A stretch of DNA of 61,970 nucleotides. Source: Listeria_A hofi. Its GTDB lineage: Bacteria > Bacillota > Bacilli > Lactobacillales > Listeriaceae. Numbering within the stretch: position 1 is the first letter of the stretch; each line of letters starts with the position of its first letter. The notes under the pieces were generated by a model. It was not told the origin of the DNA, did no database searches, and saw only the letters and a list, made by a program, of their open reading frames with translations. The stretch covers positions 1-61,970 of the forward strand of contig NZ_CAUYTL010000017.1 of the NCBI RefSeq assembly GCF_963575615.1, read 5' to 3'. A program made the position numbers and the translations under genes. Of this stretch, positions 27,234-34,689 are shown one piece after another.

Positions 27234-29822
27234 ATGAAACAGCCCTTACTAAAAATGACCGTAGCAGTATTATTATGTCCTATGTTATTGGGGGAACATC
27301 AAGTAAATGCTATAGAACAATCAAACGAATTGCCTACAGAACAAATTAGTACCGATAAAAAAGTAGATCGCAGCGGGCTAATGGGATACTATTTCGAAAA
27401 AAATAATTTCTCAAAACCAATCGTGGTAGCCCCATCGTCAGAAGAGAGCTTATTTTTTGAAGAGAGTGAGCTAGTTTCTAAGGAAAGTACGTATCAATCA
27501 TTTAGATGGTTAGGCTCTATTGTCCCAAAACAAACGCAAGATGTTACACTTTCGTTACAAGGGGATCCAGGAGCTATCATCAAACTAGATGGAAAAATTG
27601 TAACACAGAAAGGCCAAGCAAAACGAGTGTATTTAGAGAAAGATAAGGCCGTTGCAATCCGCATCGAGTCGATATCCCCCAAAAAATTAACTTCTTCAGA
27701 TGTCAATAAATTCAAATTAATCAGTACAGATACTTCAGGAGAAGTAACTATGTTATCTAAAGGGCAACTAAGAAATCCAGAAAATAGTAACGAAAAATGG
27801 AAAGCAAAAATTATAGAACAAGATCACCAAAATTTATTTAAGGTCAAATCAGATGAGCCAGAAAATGATTTAGACAGCGATGATGATGGGATTTATGATG
27901 AGTGGGAAATTGGTGGATATACAATTAAAGACCATCTACTCGTGGGGTGGGAAGATAAATTTGCTAAATTAGGCTATAAAAAATACCTTTCAAATCCTTT
28001 TAGATCACATACAGTAGCCGATCCATACGATGATTTTGAAAAAGCATCAAAAGACATTCCGAATAGTAATGCGCCGGAAACGATGAATCCATTGGTTGCA
28101 GCGTATCCTTCTATCAATGTAAATTTAGAGAAGGTGATTGTTTCAAATAATCAGGATTTGTCGAACAGTGTCGGTTCGAGTGAATCAACGAATTGGTCCT
28201 ACAGTAATACGGTTGGTGTTGAAGCACATGCAGGCTGGTCTGGCCTCGGACCAGACGTTGGCTTATCTGTGAATTATTCGCATAGTAATACGACAGGCAA
28301 CGAGTTTGGTTCTACGAAAGAGCAGACAAGCCATCTTAATACAGCACAAGCTGGCTATTTAAATGCCAATGTACGCTATAACAATGTCGGGACAGGGGCT
28401 GTGTTTGAAGTGAGGCCGACAACCAGCTTTGTTTTAGGGGATGATACCATTGGTACGATTAAAGCCAAAGAAAATACCATTGCATCAGGTATAAAACCGA
28501 ATGAAAGCTATCCGAAAAAAGGACAACACGGCATTGCTATCAATACAATGGATGATTTTAACTCGCATCCTATCCTATTGAACAAAGACCAACTAGCTGA
28601 TTACGTACACGATAGAAAAGCAATTTTATTGGAGACCAATCAAGTAGATGGCAAGTATGCTGTTCATAATGCGAGTGGTCAGACGGTCATTGGTGGTGAT
28701 TGGAATGGGATTACCGAAGAGATTGAAAGTAGAACGGCTGCAATCATTGTTGATTCAGGGGACACAGTATCAGAAAAGCGTGTAGCTGGGAAAGATTATA
28801 CGGATCCAGAAGATCGTACGCCGGAAGTCACATTAAAAGAAGCCTTGAAAATAGCGTATCCAAAAGAAATTACTGAAAAAGATGGTGTTCTTTCTTATAA
28901 TGATCGACCAATGAATGAAGAAGCAATATTGGGCTTCATTGATCCATTTACGAGAGATGAAATTCAAAAGCAATTAGATGATAAAACAGGTGTATTTAAA
29001 GATGTTCATAAGCTGTATGATGTAAAACTAACACCTAAAATGAATTTTACACTAAAGACGAGCATATTCTATGATGGTGCGGAACAAGAACAGGTGCCTA
29101 AGTTTTGGGAATCTACTATGCATATAAATCATGATGAGAATACAGGTAAGGGTGCTTATGAAAGTGAATTACTGAATCCAGTTATGAATATTTATAATAA
29201 GGAAACAGGATTACCAATCCAAAAGAAATTGAAAAAAAATACAGACTACTATTTAAGTGTATACGTAAAGGGTGTACTAATTGGTAATAAAATGCCAAAA
29301 CTCACCATAGAAGTGTTGGGACAAATCGATGATACTATTATAAATAAACCGATTGCTAAAAAAAGTGTAGAATTGACGGATCAGTACCAACGAGTAATTA
29401 TTCCGTTTTCAAATTCAGAAGGTTCTAAATTACAAAAAATAAAATTCAACTCAGGTCTTCTAACTATGATTAATTGGGATGATGTTTCAATCATAGAAGG
29501 GAAAAAATCCACAGTTGATGAGTCGCAAGTAAAGGGGGCGTATCAGCATGACTCTATGAAAATATCATATAGAGATAGCCATCTCATATTAGACGAAATA
29601 AACTACGCTGGGAATGTACAAGAGACCATGGGGAATCTTGTCGATAGTTATAGGGTAGATGACATGCATAAGTCTGTAACTATCAAAGCACCAGCATATA
29701 ATTCAGATGGCTCTGTGAAATTAAAAATCCCGAAAACATTTATAATATCAAGTAATATTATAACATGTCACGTGATACTAAAAGACGGACGCGAATTCCG
29801 AATAAGTCAAGAAGTAAGATAG
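27234..29822 (+). CDS. Binary-toxin pore/translocation component (protective antigen/Vip1/iota-Ib family)
   Basis: The ATG at 27234 follows AAAGGAGAG and opens a signal peptide (cleavage near VNA, residue 28); an upstream in-frame start lacks one. The 862-residue protein has a PA14 domain (about 46-170, from SGLMGYYFEKNNF). A calcium-binding block DSDDDGIYDEWE follows at 214-225, then SNPFRSHTVADPYDDFEK and PLVAAYP as in anthrax PA. A Ser/Asn-rich amphipathic stretch (about 303-365) would form the membrane beta-barrel. In TMDDFNSHPI the phi-clamp phenylalanine is F442, with D440 and D441 before it. A conserved TLKEALKIAYP block comes later, and the C-terminal part is unlike PA domain 4. No furin-type RKKR is seen between PA14 and the calcium block. 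Length fits Ib/Vip1 better than PA. It would bind a receptor, form a ring and translocate the two enzymes encoded downstream. Confidence 0.95.
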   Translation: MKQPLLKMTVAVLLCPMLLGEHQVNAIEQSNELPTEQISTDKKVDRSGLMGYYFEKNNFSKPIVVAPSSEESLFFEESELVSKESTYQSFRWLGSIVPKQTQDVTLSLQGDPGAIIKLDGKIVTQKGQAKRVYLEKDKAVAIRIESISPKKLTSSDVNKFKLISTDTSGEVTMLSKGQLRNPENSNEKWKAKIIEQDHQNLFKVKSDEPENDLDSDDDGIYDEWEIGGYTIKDHLLVGWEDKFAKLGYKKYLSNPFRSHTVADPYDDFEKASKDIPNSNAPETMNPLVAAYPSINVNLEKVIVSNNQDLSNSVGSSESTNWSYSNTVGVEAHAGWSGLGPDVGLSVNYSHSNTTGNEFGSTKEQTSHLNTAQAGYLNANVRYNNVGTGAVFEVRPTTSFVLGDDTIGTIKAKENTIASGIKPNESYPKKGQHGIAINTMDDFNSHPILLNKDQLADYVHDRKAILLETNQVDGKYAVHNASGQTVIGGDWNGITEEIESRTAAIIVDSGDTVSEKRVAGKDYTDPEDRTPEVTLKEALKIAYPKEITEKDGVLSYNDRPMNEEAILGFIDPFTRDEIQKQLDDKTGVFKDVHKLYDVKLTPKMNFTLKTSIFYDGAEQEQVPKFWESTMHINHDENTGKGAYESELLNPVMNIYNKETGLPIQKKLKKNTDYYLSVYVKGVLIGNKMPKLTIEVLGQIDDTIINKPIAKKSVELTDQYQRVIIPFSNSEGSKLQKIKFNSGLLTMINWDDVSIIEGKKSTVDESQVKGAYQHDSMKISYRDSHLILDEINYAGNVQETMGNLVDSYRVDDMHKSVTIKAPAYNSDGSVKLKIPKTFIISSNIITCHVILKDGREFRISQEVR

Positions 29823-29933
29823 CTTTTTTAATGGCTGTCACAGGAAAGTTGTTGTTAATTATCGACTCATAAAGGAATGCAAGACCAAAACAGCTGTTTA
29901 ACTTGATAGAGATTGTAGCTTTAAAAATCAGCG

Positions 29934-29974
29934 TGCGTATTAAATACTCTAAACTGAGACCCGTTTAATACGCA
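29934..29974 (+). other. Stem-loop between pore gene and enzyme genes
   Basis: TGCGTATTAAA at 29934-29944 is the exact reverse complement of TTTAATACGCA at 29964-29974, with a 19-base loop. The bases after it are only weakly T-rich (TTACTTTACT), so it may be a weak terminator, a processing site or an mRNA-stability element that sets the ratio of pore to enzyme. It lies about 35 bases before the next start codon. Confidence 0.5.
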
Positions 29975-30010
29975 TTACTTTACTAAAACGAGGAAAAGGA
30001 AAGAAGTATA

Positions 30011-31402
30011 ATGATCGCTAAGAAGCACCATAAAATAAAATATCTAGTAGTGCTCACATTTGTTTTTTTGCTTGGTCAGGCGCTCTATACACAACTTGTA
30101 GTATCAGTTCCAGCACATGCAGAAACTACTGCTTACGCTAATGAAAAGCCGATTGATTTTAAAGAAGACAAAGCAAAAGCCAAAGAGTGGGGCAAAGAAA
30201 AGAAAAAAGAGTTCAAGAAAAATTTAACAAAAAATGAAGAAAAAGCATTAGATGATTATATGTCGGATAAAAATGACATCCAAAAAAAATTCATGGAAAA
30301 AAATTATATGAGTGTAGATGATTGGGATAAGGTATCAGCAAATGAAATCTCTAAAAAAGAGAAAACACTGATGAAAAACCTAGCAACAACGCTTGAAAAA
30401 GCCAATATTTCAGAAACAGTCATTACCTATAAAGGAATGGATGAATCTCAGCTTGCCTTTCACGAAGAATTATTTAGTGGCGGAAAACCAAACGAAGAAG
30501 CGACTGCTAAATTTAAACAACAATTACTTGATAAGAATATTTTGTTGGACAATTATTTAACGACAGAATTGACTGTTCCGAAGTTAGAGAATAATGAGCG
30601 AATATTGTTAGAAGTGAAAATTCCTAAAGGTGGTAAAGGTAGTCCATTTACAAAAGTAAAAGGAAGTATTTGGACAAATAAAAAGTCAGAATACGGCGTT
30701 ATTGTAGATCATAGTTACCAGCTACATGTGAATGAGATCAAACAAGTAATTATTAAAGGTAAAAAATGTGAAAAAGTCATAACAGAATTACAAGAGGTGA
30801 AAGATTTTAAGAACGATATTAATGGTGTCGGCGAGAAATGGACCTTCAATCAGTTTAAGCCGTGGGTTAAACAATTGGAACCTGCTGAAAAAAATACGAT
30901 TGTTGATTATGTGGAGAACTCTGCAGGACAAATGAATCGGTATCTAAGAGAAGATGGTACTGGGAATGAAAAATTAGAAACTAAGATAACAGATTTGACA
31001 AAAGCTTTAGAAAAAGCTAGCTTACCCGAAAATTTGGTTGTATATAGACGCACGGGTGCATTAGAGTATGGTCTTGATCCTGCTAAAGAATACTCGATTA
31101 AAGAATTAGATAATCTAATAAAAGAGACGATTGTTGAGCATAAGGGTTTCTTAAGCACATCAATATCAAGTACACCAAAATCTTTTGAAAGCAACGCATT
31201 TATTGTACGTTTGCTAGTGCCTAAAGGAACACATGGTGCATATTTAAGTCAAGTAATAAAGGAACCAGGCCTAGAAGAGCATGCGAAGGAAAAAGAGTTT
31301 CTCATTAATAAAGGAAGTAAGTATCAAATTCACAGTGTGAAGGAGATTGTTGTGAGAGGACAGAAGAAAGTTGTTGTTGATGCAGAGCTACTGTCAGAAT
31401 AG
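30011..31402 (+). CDS. Binary-toxin ADP-ribosyltransferase component (Vip2/iota-Ia family)
   Basis: This 463-residue secreted protein has a signal peptide with cleavage near AHA (residue 38) and AAAAGGAAAG before the ATG. It has two ADP-ribosyltransferase-fold halves, each opening with DFK(E/N)D (near 49 and 265). The first half lacks catalytic residues, as in the docking domain of Vip2 and Ia that binds the pore component. The second keeps the full set: R346 in VVYRRTGALEYG, S382-T-S384 in GFLSTSISS, and E427-K-E429 in KEKEFLI. By family knowledge such enzymes ADP-ribosylate actin. Overall it is closest by eye to insecticidal Vip2. It forms a set with the pore gene upstream and the protease gene 36 bases downstream. 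Confidence 0.95.
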   Translation: MIAKKHHKIKYLVVLTFVFLLGQALYTQLVVSVPAHAETTAYANEKPIDFKEDKAKAKEWGKEKKKEFKKNLTKNEEKALDDYMSDKNDIQKKFMEKNYMSVDDWDKVSANEISKKEKTLMKNLATTLEKANISETVITYKGMDESQLAFHEELFSGGKPNEEATAKFKQQLLDKNILLDNYLTTELTVPKLENNERILLEVKIPKGGKGSPFTKVKGSIWTNKKSEYGVIVDHSYQLHVNEIKQVIIKGKKCEKVITELQEVKDFKNDINGVGEKWTFNQFKPWVKQLEPAEKNTIVDYVENSAGQMNRYLREDGTGNEKLETKITDLTKALEKASLPENLVVYRRTGALEYGLDPAKEYSIKELDNLIKETIVEHKGFLSTSISSTPKSFESNAFIVRLLVPKGTHGAYLSQVIKEPGLEEHAKEKEFLINKGSKYQIHSVKEIVVRGQKKVVVDAELLSE

Positions 31403-31438
31403 GTTGAAATAGTTAGCTTGAGCCAAGGAGTGTACAGG

Positions 31439-32887
31439 ATGAAAAAAGTGAAAATAAGTAAAATATTAGTATGCATATTTGCAGGGACAATGCTACTTTC
31501 TTGCCACAAACCAACCTATGCGCAAGAGCTTGAAAACATATTGAATCAAAATAATGAACGTAGTGAGATTCTAGAGTCAAGAGTCGAGAAAGGCAAAGAC
31601 TTTAAGGAAGACAAAGAAAGTGCCGAAAAATGGGCTGAAAAAGAATTTGAGAAATGGAACAAAATGCTCAACTCAGAAGAAAAAAAAGCATTTAAAACAT
31701 TGGAAGATACGCCGATGCTGGATTACCTTCGTGTATATGGTACGGATTTATCTGGCATGCCCATTGAAACAAAACAACAAAAAGAGGTATTTTTGGAAAA
31801 AGAACAAACAATAGATAAGGCACTCTCTTTAAAAGAGGCTAAACTAAATGAGACGCTGAAAGTATATCAAAGCTTAGAAGCAGAACAATTGATAGAAGGA
31901 TTAGAGCATAAAGATATTTGGGATAATAGTGGGAAAATAATCAATGAAAACTATCAGGAATTAAAAAACGAATTAAAAATCATGCGTGATGAAAGCTATA
32001 AAATAGCCGATATTGCGTATACACCTAGGGACAATAGCGCCGTTAAATTAGAAATAACGCTACCTAAAAAAACCAATGTTGGCTATGCCTATGACAATCA
32101 AGTTGTTCTAAAAAAAGACCAAGCGTTGGAAGTTACAAAAATAAGTCGTATAATCGAAAAAGGCAAAGAAAAAATAAAAATCGAAGCGAAGCTTATTGAT
32201 AAAGAAAAAGTTGAAACAACAATTGTTAAGGCGAATGATGAGGCCAATATCGAGTTAAATAAAAAGATGGCATTTTCTTCGGATACGAAGCTATTGGATT
32301 ATCGCTTTACAGGGCCGAAAGCTGGGACTTTAAGTGAAAAGTCTAAAGAAGTTTTTAAAGAAGCTGAGAATCGTATTGATAGTGAAATTTTCTCATCACT
32401 GCTATCTTTTATAAAAGAGAAGAATGGCAAGATTATGTTTGTAGATCGGCCGATTGCCACTTATCCAGAAATTTATGAGTCGAAAGACATAACTGCCAGG
32501 GAACAAGAAGCGCTTATGGGTGCTGCAGGATTGACTGTATATGGGATTAGAACGATTTTGATGGATTTAACGAACCATGCAGATAAGTATTCTTATTCGG
32601 ATAATTTAGTTCATGAGTTTGGACACATGTTTGATGAACTCGTATGGATGCGTCAAGGAGAGAGCACGGATTCAAAAGAATTCCTAGAGATCTTTGCGCT
32701 AGAGGGGAAAAATTTAACCGATTATGGAGCAACGAATGAGATAGAATTTTTTGCCGAGGCGTTTCGTATGTATTACTCAAAAGATCTCAAGGAGCGATCT
32801 GATCTTGAACAAAATGCACCGCAGACATACAAATATATTAAAAAAATGATTGCTAGCATAAAAGAGCAGCTGGTTCATGACATGTGA
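31439..32887 (+). CDS. Lethal-factor-type zinc metalloprotease with Vip2-type docking domain
   Basis: The ATG at 31439 sits 8 bases after CCAAGGAG. The 482-residue protein has an N-terminal signal. Residues about 52-255 match the docking half of the neighbouring transferase (KDFKEDKESAEKWAEKEFEKW against the equivalent DFKEDK-x-x-A-x-x-W segment). No R/STS/ExE set is present. The C-terminal 210 residues match the catalytic domain of anthrax lethal factor: H392-E-F-G-H396, then Y429 in DYGATNE and E436 in NEIEFFAEAFR, equal to the H686/H690/Y728/E735 arrangement, and the NAPQTYKYI end block. The lethal factor PA-binding domain I is absent. The signal region reads MLLSC, so a lipobox is possible, though cleavage at TYA is an alternative. 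The protease target is unknown; lethal factor cuts MAP kinase kinases. Confidence 0.92.
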   Translation: MKKVKISKILVCIFAGTMLLSCHKPTYAQELENILNQNNERSEILESRVEKGKDFKEDKESAEKWAEKEFEKWNKMLNSEEKKAFKTLEDTPMLDYLRVYGTDLSGMPIETKQQKEVFLEKEQTIDKALSLKEAKLNETLKVYQSLEAEQLIEGLEHKDIWDNSGKIINENYQELKNELKIMRDESYKIADIAYTPRDNSAVKLEITLPKKTNVGYAYDNQVVLKKDQALEVTKISRIIEKGKEKIKIEAKLIDKEKVETTIVKANDEANIELNKKMAFSSDTKLLDYRFTGPKAGTLSEKSKEVFKEAENRIDSEIFSSLLSFIKEKNGKIMFVDRPIATYPEIYESKDITAREQEALMGAAGLTVYGIRTILMDLTNHADKYSYSDNLVHEFGHMFDELVWMRQGESTDSKEFLEIFALEGKNLTDYGATNEIEFFAEAFRMYYSKDLKERSDLEQNAPQTYKYIKKMIASIKEQLVHDM

Positions 32888-32910
32888 CCAGTTTTGAATT
32901 TGTGCCTCTG

Positions 32911-32944
32911 GCCATTTGGAAAGGCGCCGTTCCAAATGGCTTTT
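32911..32944 (+). terminator. Intrinsic terminator of the toxin operon
   Basis: GCCATTTGGAA at 32911-32921 pairs perfectly with TTCCAAATGGC at 32930-32940, followed by TTTT. It ends the transcript of the two enzyme genes. Confidence 0.85.
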
Positions 32945-32964
32945 CAACGTTTTATAGATAAATA

Positions 32965-33010
32965 CCTCGTATCTTTTGGAAGTATGAAGATAAATCCAAA
33001 AGATACGAGG
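32965..33010. terminator. Long perfect hairpin between toxin operon and ATPase gene
   Basis: CCTCGTATCTTTTGGA at 32965-32980 is the exact reverse complement of TCCAAAAGATACGAGG at 32995-33010. Neither side has a strong T run. It probably serves as a barrier or terminator for the minus-strand ATPase gene that ends at 33093. Confidence 0.6.
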
Positions 33011-33092
33011 CACTATAGTCAAATTATTAAACAGTTATATATCTAACGGTGTGTATGTGGTAGGCTGGGGTTTCTTGTAGTATATTATACTC

Positions 33093-34205
33093 TCAGTCAC
33101 GACCATCTTCCACAATGGAAAGTTCATTATCAACATCGAAGAAATGCGATTTAGACATTTCAAACGCGTACTTGATTTTCTCAAATGGTTCATGGTTCGA
33201 ACGTGAGTCAACACGCGCTACGAATTCGTGTGATCCGACTCTAGAATGTAGCATAAACTCCGCACCAGTTAGCTCAGCCACGACAATTTCAGCATCAAAA
33301 GTAGAACCAGGGCTAGCTTCGATAACGAGTGGCTCATCATGGATATCTTCCGGACGAATACCAAATACAACAGGTTTGCCGTCGTATCCTTTATCTTGTA
33401 GTACCTTCAATTTACCTTCTGGCACTTCAATCGTGAAATCATCACCGACAAATTTTGTGCCGCTTAGTTTTCCTTTAAAGAAGTTCATTGCTGGGCTTCC
33501 GATGAAACCAGCTACGAACATGTTTACTGGGTGATCGTATACTTCTTTTGGTGAGCCGACTTGTTGGATAACGCCATCTTTCATAATAACGATACGCGTC
33601 GCCATTGTCATCGCTTCTGTTTGGTCATGGGTTACATAGATCATTGTTGTGTTTAATTGTAAGTGAAGTTTCGTGATTTCCGCACGCATTTGCACACGTA
33701 GTTTCGCATCAAGATTCGACAAAGGTTCATCCATTAGGAAGACTTTAGCGTCACGAACGATGGCACGACCCAATGCTACACGTTGACGTTGCCCACCAGA
33801 TAGCGCACTCGGTTTACGTTTCAAATATTCCGTTAAGCCCAAGATGTTTGCAGCATGCTCTACCCGTTTTTTGATTTCGTCTTTTGGCATTTTGCGGAGT
33901 TTTAGACCGAATGCCATGTTATCGTATACTGTCATATGCGGGTATAGTGCGTAGTTTTGGAAAACCATCGCGATGTCACGGTCTTTCGGTGCCACGTTAT
34001 TCATTACTTTACCATCAATGCTTAGCTCGCCTTTTGAGATTTCCTCAAGACCTGCTATCATGCGAAGTGTCGTTGATTTACCGCAACCAGATGGTCCAAC
34101 GAAGACGATGAATTCTTTGTCCGCAATCTCCAAGTTGAAATCCTCAACTGCTGTTACTTTATTATCATATATTTTATAAATGTGTTCGAGTGATAGTTGT
34201 GCCAT
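33093..34205 (-). CDS. msmX: ABC transporter ATP-binding protein, MsmX/UgpC type
   Basis: This 370-residue ATPase has Walker A GPSGCGKST, Q-loop VFQNYALYP, signature LSGGQRQRVALGRA, Walker B VFLMDEPLSNLD and the switch His in THDQTEAM. A C-terminal regulatory TOBE-type domain follows (VVFGIRPEDI). This is the general-purpose ATPase that powers carbohydrate importers in Firmicutes. The divergent operon downstream has two pairs of permeases and two binding proteins but no ATPase of its own, so this gene very likely energises both importers. GGGGGAG precedes the ATG. A cre-like site lies about 55 bases upstream. Confidence 0.95.
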   Translation of the reverse strand: MAQLSLEHIYKIYDNKVTAVEDFNLEIADKEFIVFVGPSGCGKSTTLRMIAGLEEISKGELSIDGKVMNNVAPKDRDIAMVFQNYALYPHMTVYDNMAFGLKLRKMPKDEIKKRVEHAANILGLTEYLKRKPSALSGGQRQRVALGRAIVRDAKVFLMDEPLSNLDAKLRVQMRAEITKLHLQLNTTMIYVTHDQTEAMTMATRIVIMKDGVIQQVGSPKEVYDHPVNMFVAGFIGSPAMNFFKGKLSGTKFVGDDFTIEVPEGKLKVLQDKGYDGKPVVFGIRPEDIHDEPLVIEASPGSTFDAEIVVAELTGAEFMLHSRVGSHEFVARVDSRSNHEPFEKIKYAFEMSKSHFFDVDNELSIVEDGRD

Positions 34206-34258
34206 TGTTTATTTACTCCCCCATCAAATTGTTTTTTTAACTTTGATTTCATTCTATA

Positions 34259-34272
34259 TGAAAACGCTTTAC
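34259..34272. promoter_or_regulatory. cre-like site near the ATPase gene
   Basis: TGAAAACGCTTTAC matches the first twelve positions of the CcpA operator consensus and fails at the last two. It lies upstream of the minus-strand msmX-like gene, which suggests carbon catabolite control. The 484-base divergent gap 34206-34689 holds no supported gene. Confidence 0.4.
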
Positions 34273-34468
34273 AGAGATATGTCAGGTTGCACAAAGAATG
34301 AAAAAAGTTGTTGGGCAGGTTGCATAATTAAATTGTGAGAAGGCGTTTTAGTTCTTTCCATTATCCATGTAGAAGGAATGACAAAAGCAAGGCGTTATAG
34401 AAAATAAATTTATCCTCAAATAAGACTTGTAAAATATTAGGTCAGCGCTTATAATAAAAATAGTTAGA

Positions 34469-34478
34469 GAAACGTTTC
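34469..34478. promoter_or_regulatory. Palindrome, possible LacI-family operator
   Basis: GAAACGTTTC is a perfect 10-base palindrome with the central CG typical of LacI/GalR-family operators. A related half, TGTTTCG, follows within 20 bases. No LacI-type gene is in the window. Confidence 0.35.
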
Positions 34479-34614
34479 GATAAAATGTTTCGTAATTCGA
34501 AGTAAGGGAGTGAGCCACTAAGTTTTTGTTTTGTGTGATTAAATGATAGATTTTTTATTTTGTTAAAGGATTTATGCCAGTTGTCAGTCAGACAGCTAAT
34601 TATTTTCCAGTTAA

Positions 34615-34628
34615 TGAAAACGCTATCT
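34615..34628 (+). promoter_or_regulatory. cre site (CcpA operator) upstream of the glycan operon
   Basis: TGAAAACGCTATCT agrees with the cre consensus at 13 of 14 positions and sits just upstream of a likely -35 element, a position that fits catabolite repression of the operon. Confidence 0.65.
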
Positions 34629-34634
34629 TTTGTC

Positions 34635-34663
34635 TTGTTTGGTGAAACGATTCTGTATATAAA
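34635..34663 (+). promoter_or_regulatory. Putative promoter of the glycan operon
   Basis: TTGTTT (34635-34640) and TATAAA (34658-34663) are 17 bases apart, 27 bases before the first ATG. The match is moderate but the location beside the cre site is right. Confidence 0.5.
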
Positions 34664-34689
34664 ATTGGGAAGTTGAGGGAACTGTATCA

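Noticed and set aside
31439..32887. Second active ADP-ribosyltransferase
   Set aside because: The docking half has the fold signature only. The arginine, STS and ExE catalytic motifs are all missing, while a complete zinc protease motif is present.
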